Assembly (NCBI GenBank): GCA_902766735.1
Contig: CACXEU010000080.1
Span: forward strand, 1-50,873
Direction: 5' to 3'
DNA from: an uncultured Lachnospiraceae bacterium
GTDB taxonomy: Bacteria > Bacillota > Clostridia > Lachnospirales > Lachnospiraceae
DNA length: 50,873 nucleotides
Shown here: piece by piece, positions 23,972-33,309 of the stretch
Position numbering within the stretch: position 1 is the first letter of the stretch
Layout: each line of letters begins with the position of its first letter
The notes under the pieces: model-generated
What the model was told of the DNA's origin: nothing
Databases searched by the model: none
The model's input: only the letters and a program-made list of their open reading frames with translations
Made by a program: the position numbers and the translations under genes

Positions 23972-24293
23972 ATGCTTCCATTCTCTTGTATTGACTCGGG
24001 TCAATGGTTTCCTTCGGAAATACCGAAAAATCGTTTTCCTTAATGAAGACTTCCTTTTTCTTTTTATCCAGTTTTTTAATTCGATATTCAAGCTTTGAAG
24101 CCAGCGGTCGGTCTGCACAGCGCCATACCGCCTCAACGCATTTCACGTCACGGGTCCGCGTGTATTTTGCCCCCTTTCCCCCTTTTTGAGCATGCTCCTG
24201 AAATCTCCGTTCCACATCCGTGGTAATACCGGTATAGAGGGAATTATCTTCACAGCGTAGGATATACACAAAGAATTCGCTTGTCTTACTCAT
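23970..24293 (-). CDS. GIY-YIG nuclease superfamily protein (YhbQ/YazA-like)
   Basis: This 107-residue single-domain protein has the motif FVYILRC...[16 protein letters not shown], where the tyrosines and arginine are catalytic in GIY-YIG nucleases, plus [11 protein letters not shown] and the late glutamate in [10 protein letters not shown]. Short proteins of this kind are widespread in bacteria; some act in DNA repair, but the role of this subgroup is not established. The frame runs 75 nt further upstream inside rpe. The ATG at 24293 overlaps the rpe stop by 8 nt, so coupled translation is the better reading. It is the last gene of the operon. Confidence 0.9.
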   Translation of the reverse strand: MSKTSEFFVYILRCEDNSLYTGITTDVERRFQEHAQKGGKGAKYTRTRDVKCVEAVWRCADRPLASKLEYRIKKLDKKKKEVFIKENDFSVFPKETIDPSQYKRMEA

Positions 24294-24945
24294 ATTTTGC
24301 AAAGCTCTTCTTGAATTCCTGAACGTTTTCTTCAACATTTCCGCCATAAACTGCAGAACCGGCAACAATCACATTTGCTCCTGCTTCCAACGGAATATCC
24401 ACATTGGAAAGTTTCACTCCACCATCCACTTCAATAAGAGTCTTTAACTTGTATTCTGTTACGATGGCATTCACAATCTCAATTTTTTCTGTACACTCAT
24501 CAATATAAGACTGTCCGCCAAATCCCGGGTGAACAGTCATCACAAGAATCATTTCCACCTGGTCAATAAATGGTGTAATGTCTTCTACCGGAGTTTCCGG
24601 ATTCAATGCAAGCCCTGCATCTAATCCTGCTTCATGAATTGCATCTATGGTTGCCTGAACGTCTTCACAAGCTTCCACATGAATCGTTAGCATATTTGCT
24701 CCGGCATCTTTAAATGCATCAATATAACGGATTGGTTCCTGAATCATCAAATGTACATCAAAATATTTCTCCGTGTGTTTTCTTGCATCTTTTACAACCG
24801 GAACGCCAATAGAAATGTTTGGTACAAACATTCCGTCCATAACATCTACATGAATCCAATCGCATCCGGCTTTGTCAATGCGTTCAATGTCTTTTCCTAA
24901 ATTTGCAAAGTCTGCCGATAAAATTGATGGTGCTAATTTAATCAT
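24286..24945 (-). CDS. rpe: Ribulose-phosphate 3-epimerase
   Basis: Rpe interconverts ribulose-5-phosphate and xylulose-5-phosphate in the pentose phosphate pathway. The 219-residue TIM barrel starts [17 protein letters not shown] and has the metal ligands in [36 protein letters not shown] and EVDGGV. The ATG at 24945 has AGAGGAG. The rsgA-rpe order downstream of prkC is as in B. subtilis, where thiN follows; here a GIY-YIG gene takes that place. Confidence 0.98.
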   Translation of the reverse strand: MIKLAPSILSADFANLGKDIERIDKAGCDWIHVDVMDGMFVPNISIGVPVVKDARKHTEKYFDVHLMIQEPIRYIDAFKDAGANMLTIHVEACEDVQATIDAIHEAGLDAGLALNPETPVEDITPFIDQVEMILVMTVHPGFGGQSYIDECTEKIEIVNAIVTEYKLKTLIEVDGGVKLSNVDIPLEAGANVIVAGSAVYGGNVEENVQEFKKSFAKYE

Positions 24946-24969
24946 AGTTTTCTCCTCTCGTTTTCAAAC

Positions 24970-25851
24970 TTAATATCGTTTTTCCTGATCCTTCAATTCT
25001 TCATACATTAATTTATAGTTATGATATCTACTCTCAGATATACTTCCATTTTCTAGTGCTTCTTTCACCTGACAGTCCGGCTCATTAATGTGGGCGCATC
25101 CCACAAAACGGCAACTACCGGCATATTGATAAAATTCCGGAAAGCAATCCTCCAGACGTTCTTTCGTCATTCCCGGCACAAATAGGGAACTAAATCCAGG
25201 TGTGTCAATGACGTAAGTGTTTTCAGCGATATGGAAAATTTCCGAATGTCTCGTGGTATGTTTTCCTCGCCCAATTTTGTTGCTTACCTGACCGGTTTCC
25301 ATGGTGTAATCTTTCGTCAATGCATTTAACATAGAAGATTTTCCCACGCCGGATGGTCCGGCAAACACGGTGCTTTTCCCACGAAGCAGGCATTCCACTT
25401 CCTCCACACCGGTTTCTTCTGTAGTACTGGTAAAAATCACTCGATACCCCGCTTGATTATACACAGTTCTTAATTCATCCATAAGGGAATCGTCCCCAAT
25501 ATCTGTCTTGTTAAAACAAATGATGGTTTCAATATTTTGATATTCCATCATAACCAGAAAGCGATCCAGAAGATTCAGATTGGGATCCGGCTGCTTCACT
25601 GCAAAAACAATCATTGCCTGATCCACATTAGAAACCGCCGGTCGAATCAGTTCATTCTCCCTCGGAAGAATGTCCACAATATTTCCCTTCTTTTCGGCTT
25701 CATCAATCACCTCAATGGAAACATTGTCCCCCACCAGAGGTTTCACTTTTCTGTTTCTAAATATTCCTTTTGCCTTACATTCATATAGCCCCATAGTTTC
25801 CACATAAACGTAATAGAATCCGGCAATTCCCTTGACGATTTTTCCTTCCAT
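24970..25851 (-). CDS. rsgA: Small ribosomal subunit biogenesis GTPase RsgA
   Basis: RsgA is a circularly permuted GTPase that checks late 30S assembly. The 293-residue protein has an OB-fold (1-65), then permuted G motifs: G4 CFNKTD, G1 GPSGVGKSS and G3 DTPGFSS. A C-terminal zinc site (CRFVGCAHINEPDC) follows. The ATG at 25851 has AAAGGA six nt upstream; ten further upstream codons lack a site. In B. subtilis this GTPase is a substrate of PrkC, which is encoded just upstream here, so kinase and target share a transcript. Confidence 0.97.
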   Translation of the reverse strand: MEGKIVKGIAGFYYVYVETMGLYECKAKGIFRNRKVKPLVGDNVSIEVIDEAEKKGNIVDILPRENELIRPAVSNVDQAMIVFAVKQPDPNLNLLDRFLVMMEYQNIETIICFNKTDIGDDSLMDELRTVYNQAGYRVIFTSTTEETGVEEVECLLRGKSTVFAGPSGVGKSSMLNALTKDYTMETGQVSNKIGRGKHTTRHSEIFHIAENTYVIDTPGFSSLFVPGMTKERLEDCFPEFYQYAGSCRFVGCAHINEPDCQVKEALENGSISESRYHNYKLMYEELKDQEKRY

Positions 25852-25875
25852 CGAAATCCTTTCATTCGCACAGAT

Positions 25876-25896
25876 GCCCACCTTTATGAGGTGGGC
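25876..25896 (-). repeat. Hairpin in the prkC-rsgA gap
   Basis: The perfect 8-bp stem GCCCACCT/AGGTGGGC (25876-25883 with 25889-25896) has no T run. It may be an mRNA processing or stability element separating the two cistrons. Confidence 0.6.
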
Positions 25897-25905
25897 AAGT
25901 TTCTG

Positions 25906-27942
25906 TTATTTCAATTTTACTGTCGTTTCAAAAGCTTCCACGCCATCAATATAGATGTATAAGGTCGCTTTTCCTTTTTCACCACTGGTTAAATTCATTG
26001 TATAATCTCCCGGCCAGTTTTCCACATTCTGATATGCTTCATCTACCTCAACCGGAGCCCCATTCAGAACTGCTGTAACCACACCGGAAGTAATTGGATT
26101 TCCTTCTGCATCCAATAAGTTTTCCATTGCAATGGTACAGCTGGCTGTGTATTTCTTATCTTCTTTTTCGGAACCTTTGCTGACAACCAGATTAATTGTC
26201 AATCCGTATGGTGCACGCCCGGACTTAATACTCTGGCGAATTATCACGCCCTTTTTCACTTCTTCACTGAATACTTCCTTTTTAGAACCTACGTTAAATC
26301 CGGCGTTGCTAATGGAAGATTGTGCCTGTGCAAGTGTCTTTCCAACCACATTCGGAATGGTACCGATGGAAATCGGTTCACCGGAAGACTCATTTCCACG
26401 GCTGACCTTCAGCTTAATGATTTCGCCCTTGGAAACCTCTGCCTTATCATTTGGTGAATAGGAAATAATGGTGTCAATTTCCTTGGCACTGTATTCATAA
26501 GTCACTTCCCATTCAAATCCCAATTCTTCTAACTCCTTGATGGCTTTCGCAACATTTTCGCCTTCCATTCCACCCGGAACCTGAACTTTCTCACTACCAT
26601 AGCTAGCTACCAGTTTCACTGTAATGGCACCGGTATCCACAATACTTCCCGGAGTTACATCCTGACTGATGATTTGTCCATACTTATATTCATCGCTGTA
26701 TTCCCAGCTTGTTACATCACATCCTAAATGTACTTTATTCAATGTTTCTTCTGCATCACTCTGGCTCAATCCCACGACAGACGGAACTTTAGCCTTTCCT
26801 TCCGGTAAAGTTTCCTGCTCAACATTAGAGCCCATAGATGCCTGTAAAGACAATTCAGAATCATTCACATAAGAGAATACAAAATTCGTTACAATAACAG
26901 AAACGATAACTAATGCCAGAATACCCACAACAACTCCGCCAATGGTCATAAAGCGGTCCATTTTCGGATCTACCGCATCAATGTCATCATTGGTATAATC
27001 ATTAATGTTTGTGGCAGTTTCTGACTGACCGGATTCTTTACGAATTTCCTTAATCTGTTCGTCCGTAATCATAATGGTGGTATTTCCCTTATTGTCCTGC
27101 TCTAACTGAACAAAATCCACATCCGGCTCTGTTAACGCTCTCTTTAAGTCTGCAATCAACGAAGAAATCTTCGGATATCTGTTATCTTCTTTATTCTGTG
27201 TACATTTTAAAACAATCTTTTCCATACTGATTGGAACATTTGGAATAAGTTCCCGAACGCTTGGAACCTGATTCTGAATATGCATTAAAGCAATACTTAC
27301 AGTAGATTCCCCATCAAAAGGAACTCTTCCAGTAAGCATTTCGTACATGGTAATACCTAAGGAATAGATATCACTCTTTTCATCCACATATTTTCCGCCG
27401 GCCTGCTCCGGTGAGATATAATGCACAGAACCCATGGCATTTCCGTTAATGGTATTAGAAGATGCAGCTCTGGCAATACCAAAGTCCGTTACCTTCACCT
27501 TTCCTTCTCTTGAAATCATGATATTCTGCGGTTTAATGTCTCGATGGATAATCTGATTATTATGAGCACATTCAATACCATTGGCAATCTGAATTGCAAT
27601 GCTGATGGTTTCTCTGGCTGACAGATGTCCCTTCTTTTCAATATAGTTTTTCAGGGTAATTCCTTCAATCAGTTCCATGACAATGTAGTATATTCCATTC
27701 TCTTCCCCGACATCATATACATTTACAATGTTTGGATGTATCAGGCTGGCAGCCGACTGCGCTTCCACCTTAAACTTCGAAACAAAATTTTTATCGTTAC
27801 TAAATTCTTTTTTTAATACCTTAATTGCTACGTTACGATTTAACTTATGATCCTTCGCCTTATAAACATCTGACATTCCACCGGCACCTACACGACTGAT
27901 CACCTCGTAACGGTTATTGATAAAGTTCCCTTTTTCTATCAT
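25906..27942 (-). CDS. prkC: PASTA-domain Ser/Thr protein kinase (PrkC/StkP type)
   Basis: It senses muropeptides or lipid II outside and phosphorylates cytoplasmic targets. The 678-residue protein has a Hanks-type kinase domain (about 12-270): glycine loop VGAGGMSDVYKA, lysine in VAIKVLKK, HRDIKPQNI catalytic loop, DFGIAR, and activation loop with SVHYISPEQ. A transmembrane helix at about 335-357 is followed by three PASTA repeats (about 385-450, 455-520, 525-595; signatures VPSVVGLSQSDAEETL and IPNVVGKTLAQAQSSI). About 80 residues of a beta-rich C-terminal domain end the chain. Its ATG overlaps the prpC stop by 4 nt. Confidence 0.96.
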   Translation of the reverse strand: MIEKGNFINNRYEVISRVGAGGMSDVYKAKDHKLNRNVAIKVLKKEFSNDKNFVSKFKVEAQSAASLIHPNIVNVYDVGEENGIYYIVMELIEGITLKNYIEKKGHLSARETISIAIQIANGIECAHNNQIIHRDIKPQNIMISREGKVKVTDFGIARAASSNTINGNAMGSVHYISPEQAGGKYVDEKSDIYSLGITMYEMLTGRVPFDGESTVSIALMHIQNQVPSVRELIPNVPISMEKIVLKCTQNKEDNRYPKISSLIADLKRALTEPDVDFVQLEQDNKGNTTIMITDEQIKEIRKESGQSETATNINDYTNDDIDAVDPKMDRFMTIGGVVVGILALVIVSVIVTNFVFSYVNDSELSLQASMGSNVEQETLPEGKAKVPSVVGLSQSDAEETLNKVHLGCDVTSWEYSDEYKYGQIISQDVTPGSIVDTGAITVKLVASYGSEKVQVPGGMEGENVAKAIKELEELGFEWEVTYEYSAKEIDTIISYSPNDKAEVSKGEIIKLKVSRGNESSGEPISIGTIPNVVGKTLAQAQSSISNAGFNVGSKKEVFSEEVKKGVIIRQSIKSGRAPYGLTINLVVSKGSEKEDKKYTASCTIAMENLLDAEGNPITSGVVTAVLNGAPVEVDEAYQNVENWPGDYTMNLTSGEKGKATLYIYIDGVEAFETTVKLK

Positions 27943-28709
27943 GAATTCCCTCCCAATGTGTCCTCAACACAAGCATCAACAATAATTGCCGAAATATTAT
28001 CCTTTCCACCATTCTCGTTCGCTTGCTGAATCAGTTTTGTAACAGCCTCTTCAATAGACACACTGTTCTTTATGATTTTTTTCATTTCATAATCTTCGAC
28101 CATGTTGGTCAATCCATCAGAACACAGTAGCAAACGATCCCCGGGTTCAATCTCAATCTCAAAGATATCCGGTGTGGATGTTTTATCTTCTGCAACTCCA
28201 ATGGCTTTTGTAATTACATTCTTATTAAAATGAGTTCTGGCCTCCATCTTCTGAAGCATTCCCATACGAACCATATCTTCTACCAGTGAATGGTCCCTTG
28301 TAATCTGATGAATATCACTGTTAACCAGATATAATCTGCTGTCTCCCACATTAGCAATATACACATGACGATCCACAATACAGGCTGCCACAAAAGTGGT
28401 TCCCATTCCATTGTAATCCTTATTGGAATTCGCCATTTCATAAATATCCTGGTTTATCGAAATAATTCCGGAATCCAGCACATTCGCCGGATCAGACATA
28501 TGAGTCGTGCAAGCATATTTTACAAAACGCTCAATCGCTTCTCTAGAAGCCACATCTCCAGCCTTATGACCACCCATTCCATCCGCAACAATAAAAAGGT
28601 TCGGAAGTTTTCCAACCGGTGCTGTCGATATGAAAATGCTGTCCTGATTAATCGTACGCATCAGCCCTACATCTGTTTTTCCAAATGCATTTATCTTATT
28701 TTCAGACAT
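27939..28709 (-). CDS. prpC: PP2C-type Ser/Thr protein phosphatase (Stp1/PrpC)
   Basis: PrpC reverses PrkC phosphorylation. The 256-residue PPM-family protein has the metal-binding motifs KTDVGLMRTINQDS, VADGMGGHKAGDVAS, NVGDSRLYL and LLCSDGLTNMV plus the late GGKDNISAIIVD. The ATG at 28709 has GGAGAGGAGG and overlaps the rlmN stop by 8 nt; its own stop overlaps the prkC start. The tight coupling suggests kinase and phosphatase are made in balance. Confidence 0.97.
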   Translation of the reverse strand: MSENKINAFGKTDVGLMRTINQDSIFISTAPVGKLPNLFIVADGMGGHKAGDVASREAIERFVKYACTTHMSDPANVLDSGIISINQDIYEMANSNKDYNGMGTTFVAACIVDRHVYIANVGDSRLYLVNSDIHQITRDHSLVEDMVRMGMLQKMEARTHFNKNVITKAIGVAEDKTSTPDIFEIEIEPGDRLLLCSDGLTNMVEDYEMKKIIKNSVSIEEAVTKLIQQANENGGKDNISAIIVDACVEDTLGGNS

Positions 28710-29760
28710 TTCGAACCTCCTCTCCTTTTTTCATAACTTCATTTCTAAGCTGTCCGCAGGCACCGTTAATGTCCCTGCCCATCTCTCTTCTTATGGTAGC
28801 ATTTATTTTATTTTTTTCAAGCCTTGATTTAAACGCTTGAACTGCTTTATTTTCTGATTGCACAAAGTCTCTTTCCTTAATCGGATTTACCGGAATCAAA
28901 TTCACGTGACAATTGATTCCTTTCACCAGATTTGCCAGTTTCTGTGCTTCTTCCACAGTATCATTAATCCCTGCCACCAAACTATACTCAAAGGTGATTC
29001 GGCGACCGGTTTTGTCAAAGTAATACCGACAGGCATCCAGCACCTCTTCAATGGTATATTTATTGGCAATCGGCATCAGTTCCTTCCGTGTTTCATCATC
29101 TGATGCGTGCAGGGAAAGAGCCAGCGTAATCTGTAATTTCATATCTGCCAGTTCCCTGATTTTCGGAACCAGACCACAGGTAGAGACCGTGATATTTCTT
29201 TGACTGAGATTTTTCCCGTATTCGTCAGTAATCATACCCAGGAATTTTACCACATTGTCAAAATTGTCCATTGGTTCTCCGCTTCCCATTAACACAATGT
29301 TGGAAACTTTTTCTCCCGTATCCTCTTCAATCCGGTAAATCTGCTCCAATAAATCGGAAGGTGTCAGATTTCGTTCCAAGCCATTTAATGTAGATGCACA
29401 GAACTTACATCCCATACGGCATCCGGACTGAGTGGAAATGCAAACGGAATTACCGTGATGATATTTCATGAACACACTCTCAATAATGGAGCCGCCCTGA
29501 ATACGGAACAGATACTTTCTTGTTCCATCAATCTTTGAAATCAATACATCTACCTGTTCCAGGGTGTTAATCATAAAATTCTCAGACAGTTTTTCCCTTA
29601 ATGCCTTTGACAGATTTGTCATTTCATCAAAGGATTTCACCCGTTCCTTGTGAAGCCACTGGTAAATCTGCTTTGCGCGGAAAGCTTTTTCTCCCATTGC
29701 CTTCATTTCCTGTTCTAACTCTATGTAATTGTAAGATTTAATGTCTTTCTTGTCTTCCAT
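28702..29760 (-). CDS. rlmN: Dual-specificity RNA methyltransferase RlmN
   Basis: RlmN is a radical-SAM enzyme that methylates C2 of A2503 in 23S rRNA and A37 in some tRNAs. The 352-residue protein has the CX3CX2C cluster in SGCRMGCKFCAS, the SAM motif MGSGEPMDNFDNV, SLHASDDETR and the catalytic C-terminal cysteine in INGACGQL. The frame opens with GTG at 29775, adjoining the rsmB stop, but neither start has a strong ribosome binding site. I prefer the ATG at 29760 on length; this choice is uncertain. Confidence 0.95.
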   Translation of the reverse strand: MEDKKDIKSYNYIELEQEMKAMGEKAFRAKQIYQWLHKERVKSFDEMTNLSKALREKLSENFMINTLEQVDVLISKIDGTRKYLFRIQGGSIIESVFMKYHHGNSVCISTQSGCRMGCKFCASTLNGLERNLTPSDLLEQIYRIEEDTGEKVSNIVLMGSGEPMDNFDNVVKFLGMITDEYGKNLSQRNITVSTCGLVPKIRELADMKLQITLALSLHASDDETRKELMPIANKYTIEEVLDACRYYFDKTGRRITFEYSLVAGINDTVEEAQKLANLVKGINCHVNLIPVNPIKERDFVQSENKAVQAFKSRLEKNKINATIRREMGRDINGACGQLRNEVMKKGEEVRNV

Positions 29761-29774
29761 CTTACACACTCTCA

Positions 29775-31127
29775 CTACTTTTGGAATAAGGAAATAAAAA
29801 AGCCATCCATTCCCAGTTCTCCCGGAAAGATTTGCAACTGATTCGTATTTCTGTCAGCTAGCAATTCTTTCGGAAAATTCTCCGGAAATTCCTTCGGCAT
29901 AAATCCCAATTCCTTTTCAATCCACAAAGCGTTTTCTTCGTTTTCCTTTTTGTTCACCGTACAGGTACTATAAACCAATGTTCCACCCGGCTTCACATAC
30001 TTAGAAACCACCTTCAGGATTTCTCTTTGAAGTTTCGATAATTCCTCTATCTGTTCCAAAGAGACATTATATTTTATATCACTTTTATTTGCAATAACAC
30101 CAAGTCCGGAACATGGTAAATCTGCAATAACCACATCCGCGTTTTCAACAGACGCCTCGTCGAGTCTTGTAGCATCTGCCACCTTTGCCGTTACATTTTT
30201 CATTCCGGTTCTTTGAATATTTTCATTAATTAACTGAACCTTCTTTTCTGTCAGGTCTCTGGCTTCAACGATTCCCGTGTTTTCTAACAAATCTGCTACG
30301 CAAAGACTTTTCCCGCCCGGGGCTGCACAAACATCTATGACCTGTGCTCCTTTCTTAGGAGCTGCCACAACCGATGCCAAAACAGAACTTAAATCCTGTA
30401 CCACCACCCATCCGTTTCGAAAAGCACTGAGGCGTCCCAGGGAATCATAATCACTGATTCGGATTACATTCGGTAAGATAGTATCCGTAACGGTAACGCT
30501 TTCCGCCTTCAGGGAATCTTTCACTGCTTCAATGAATGTCTCTTTATCTCCGGACCTTGCAGAAAGTTGAATTCGAAGCGTGGTCTGTCGTTCCTCATAA
30601 AGATGCTCTAAAATCTCCCTCACCTGTTCCATGCCAAAATCCTGTTTCCACAATTCCAGCATCCATTTTGGAACGGAATACTGTACGGATAACCGTTCCA
30701 GTTCCTCTTTCGGCAGTTCCAGGGTGTCCATCTGTTTCGCCACATTTCTAAGTACTCCATTAATAAAGCCTTTCAATGTTCCGAAGCCACGTTTCCCTGC
30801 TAATTTCACTGCTTCATTGCATACCGCAAATTCCGGTACAGAATCCATATATTTCAACTGATAAACCGACATTCGTAAAATCTGAAGAATTACCGGCTTC
30901 ATCTTTTTTGTTTTCGTTTTAGAAATCTGATTAATGATATAATCCAATTCTATCTGACGTTCTATAGTGCCTTCAAACAGTCGGGTAATAAATGCCCGTT
31001 CCTGTTTTTCCAGGTCCCCATGCTGATCCAGATAGTGCTTTAAGACAATATGACTTTTTTCACCTTTTGCCGTTTCCAAAAGCATGGACAATACGGCATT
31101 TCTTAAATTAATCGGTTGCTTAGTCAT
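29775..31127 (-). CDS. rsmB: 16S rRNA (cytosine(967)-C(5))-methyltransferase
   Basis: RsmB (Sun) makes m5C967 in 16S rRNA. The 450-residue protein has an N-terminal NusB-like domain (about 1-140, with ERAFITRLFEGTIERQ) and a SAM methyltransferase domain. The latter has QVIDVCAAPGGKSLCVADLL, DLPCSGLGVI and the catalytic cysteine in YSTCTVNKKENE. The frame continues to a TTG at 31145, but GGAGGCAGAAGTG precedes the ATG at 31127, which overlaps the upstream gene by 8 nt. In B. subtilis the order fmt-rsmB-rlmN-prpC-prkC is the same. Confidence 0.96.
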   Translation of the reverse strand: MTKQPINLRNAVLSMLLETAKGEKSHIVLKHYLDQHGDLEKQERAFITRLFEGTIERQIELDYIINQISKTKTKKMKPVILQILRMSVYQLKYMDSVPEFAVCNEAVKLAGKRGFGTLKGFINGVLRNVAKQMDTLELPKEELERLSVQYSVPKWMLELWKQDFGMEQVREILEHLYEERQTTLRIQLSARSGDKETFIEAVKDSLKAESVTVTDTILPNVIRISDYDSLGRLSAFRNGWVVVQDLSSVLASVVAAPKKGAQVIDVCAAPGGKSLCVADLLENTGIVEARDLTEKKVQLINENIQRTGMKNVTAKVADATRLDEASVENADVVIADLPCSGLGVIANKSDIKYNVSLEQIEELSKLQREILKVVSKYVKPGGTLVYSTCTVNKKENEENALWIEKELGFMPKEFPENFPKELLADRNTNQLQIFPGELGMDGFFISLFQK

Positions 31128-31839
31128 CACTTCTGCCTCCGCCAAAGATAATCAGTAATCGAAGCAACTGCAAAATAGAAGATGCTGCTGCTGCCACATA
31201 AGTTAACGCTGCTGCTCTTAACACCTTTCTCGTCTGTCCCACTTCCGTCCTGTCAAACATTCCGGATTCCCCCAGAATTTTCAAAGCACGATTGGAAGCA
31301 TTAAATTCCACAGGCAATGTAACAATCTGAAATAACACTGCCATGGAGAAAGCCAGAATACCAACATGAATAATCAGGTTTCCTGCGCCTCCTGTTCCGA
31401 TTCCTGTCAGGACTACGCCTACAATAATCAGAATCCAGGACAACTTTGCTCCACCGTTTGCCAACGGCAAAATAGCATTTCTGACTGCAATCGGAGCATA
31501 TCCCTTATGGTGCTGAATTACATGACCACACTCATGTGCTGCCACGCCAACCGCTGCCACACTATCTGAATTATAGGTTGTATCCGAAAGATGTACCACC
31601 TTATTCGCCGGATCATAATTATCTGTCAAATCCCCTCGAATATGCTCAATTCGCACATCATAAATTCCCTGAGCATCCAAAATCATCTTTGCCGCCTGAG
31701 CCCCGGTAATTCCGGAACGATTACGGATTCTTGCATACTTTCTGTAAGTCGAATTCACATTGGACGATGCAGCCATACAAAGAACTGCACCAATAATCAC
31801 TAAGATATATGTCCAATCAAGATAATAACCATAAAACAT
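31120..31839 (-). CDS. Membrane zinc metallopeptidase, YugP family
   Basis: This 239-residue membrane protein has an N-terminal helix (WTYILVIIGAVLCMAA), then a cytoplasmic or periplasmic stretch ending in the HEXXH zinc motif VAAHECGHVIQHH. Two to three further membrane segments include one with a VEFNASNRAL motif, which supplies a conserved glutamate/asparagine. It belongs to the neutral zinc metallopeptidase family of B. subtilis YugP, whose substrate is unknown. The ATG at 31839 has GGGGGAAAA. Its presence between fmt and rsmB is frequent in Firmicutes and suggests a housekeeping membrane quality-control role; that role is inference. Confidence 0.9.
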   Translation of the reverse strand: MFYGYYLDWTYILVIIGAVLCMAASSNVNSTYRKYARIRNRSGITGAQAAKMILDAQGIYDVRIEHIRGDLTDNYDPANKVVHLSDTTYNSDSVAAVGVAAHECGHVIQHHKGYAPIAVRNAILPLANGGAKLSWILIIVGVVLTGIGTGGAGNLIIHVGILAFSMAVLFQIVTLPVEFNASNRALKILGESGMFDRTEVGQTRKVLRAAALTYVAAAASSILQLLRLLIIFGGGRSDD

Positions 31840-31849
31840 TGTTTTCCCC

Positions 31850-32776
31850 CTATTCACCTAACATGGAAGCAGAGATTTCGTATCCGTTCAGGAAGTCCCT
31901 GACGCTCATACGCTTCTTTCCTTCCGCCTGTAGTTCCAAAATGTTAAGAATCCCATCGCCGGTGGCAACCTGAATTCCCTTCTTATCTGCACAAAGGATC
32001 GTTCCCGGTGCTTCATTACATGCACCTTCCAACACTTCCCCTTTCCAGATTTTTAAAGTTTTTCCCTCTAATTTAGTATAAGCACTTGGCCATGGATTCA
32101 ATCCACGAACCAGTCGTTCAATTTCCTCTGCCGACTTTTGGAAGTCAATCTGGCCTAGGTCTTTTGTAATTTTTCCTACGTGAGTCGCTTCCTCTTCCTT
32201 CTGTGGTATACGAACTGCCGTCCCCTTTTCTAATTTATCCAGAGTATCCACTATCAGTTCTGCTCCCGTCAGGGAAAGTCTGTCAAACAGGCTTCCGCCA
32301 GTTTCCTCAGGACTTAATGGAACCACGGTCTTATCTAACATATCGCCGGTGTCAATGCCTTCCGCCATAACCATTGTGGTTACGCCACTTTCCTTATCAC
32401 CATTGATGACTGCCCACTGAATCGGTGCTGCACCACGATATTTTGGGAGTAAAGAGGCATGCACATTGATACACCCATACTTTGGCAAATCCAAAATTTC
32501 CTTGGATACAATCTGTCCGAACGCAATAACAACGATTACATCCGGATTCAGCTCTCTTAACACTTGAACAAACTCCGGTGCCTTAACCCTTTCCGGCTGA
32601 TATACCGGAAGGTTCAATTCCACTGCTTTTTCTTTGACCGGTGTGAACTGCATCTTGTGTCCACGTCCTTTCGGACGATCCTGCTGTGTCACCACTCCGA
32701 CCACTTCATGCACCTGTGCGATTTTCTCCAATGCCGGTACGGAAAAATCCGGCGTTCCCATAAATACAACTCTCAA
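31850..32776 (-). CDS. fmt: Methionyl-tRNA formyltransferase
   Basis: Fmt transfers the formyl group of 10-formyl-THF to Met-tRNAi. The 308-residue protein starts (M)RVVFMGTPDFSVPALEKI and has the catalytic NVHASLLPKYRGAAPIQWA with Asn and His, TGVTTM-like SGVTTMVMAEGIDTGD (catalytic Asp) and the C-terminal tRNA-binding domain. An in-frame ATG at 32794 lies inside def and lacks a site. The TTG at 32776 lies one base after the def stop and about 7 nt after GGAGAGGAAG, and it gives the canonical N-terminus, so I choose it. Confidence 0.95.
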   Translation of the reverse strand: MRVVFMGTPDFSVPALEKIAQVHEVVGVVTQQDRPKGRGHKMQFTPVKEKAVELNLPVYQPERVKAPEFVQVLRELNPDVIVVIAFGQIVSKEILDLPKYGCINVHASLLPKYRGAAPIQWAVINGDKESGVTTMVMAEGIDTGDMLDKTVVPLSPEETGGSLFDRLSLTGAELIVDTLDKLEKGTAVRIPQKEEEATHVGKITKDLGQIDFQKSAEEIERLVRGLNPWPSAYTKLEGKTLKIWKGEVLEGACNEAPGTILCADKKGIQVATGDGILNILELQAEGKKRMSVRDFLNGYEISASMLGE

Positions 32777-32777
32777 A

Positions 32778-33272
32778 TTATTCTTCCTCTCCATACAATT
32801 CTGAATTGTCGTAGATTTCCCCTTCTACTTTATCTACATAAACAATTCCATCCAAATGATCATTTTCATGCTGAATGCATCGAGCCAGTAATCCTTCTGC
32901 TTCTAATTCAAATTCTTCCATGTTTTCGTCAAAGGCACGAACAGTTACCTTTAAAGCTCTCGGAACTTTTCCGGATTTTCCCGGAACACTGAGACAGCCT
33001 TCAAAATCCACCTGCACACCTTCGCGATCAATGATTTCCGGGTTGATGAAAACATATGGCACTGAATTTCCTTCCTCATCCCCGCAATCAATTACGAAGA
33101 TTCTCTTTAAAATTCCAACCTGTGGTGCTGCCAGTCCCACACCATTGGCTTCATACATGGTCTCAAACATGTCATCAATCAAATCCATGGTTCTAGAATT
33201 CACTTCCTTTACCGGTTTACAGATTTTGCGTAAGGACGCATCTCCTAATTCACGAATATTTCTAATAGCCAT
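32778..33272 (-). CDS. def: Peptide deformylase
   Basis: Def removes the N-formyl group from nascent proteins. The 164-residue metalloenzyme has all three motifs: GVGLAAPQVG (residues 44-53), EGCLSVPG with the metal cysteine, and QHENDHLDG with the two histidines and catalytic glutamate. The ATG at 33272 has AAGGGAAGG. It lies just before fmt, the usual def-fmt pair, with the stop and next start almost touching. Confidence 0.98.
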   Translation of the reverse strand: MAIRNIRELGDASLRKICKPVKEVNSRTMDLIDDMFETMYEANGVGLAAPQVGILKRIFVIDCGDEEGNSVPYVFINPEIIDREGVQVDFEGCLSVPGKSGKVPRALKVTVRAFDENMEEFELEAEGLLARCIQHENDHLDGIVYVDKVEGEIYDNSELYGEEE

Positions 33273-33309
33273 TTTTTTACCTTCCCTTCAATTCTTTTGT
33301 AGAATCTAT

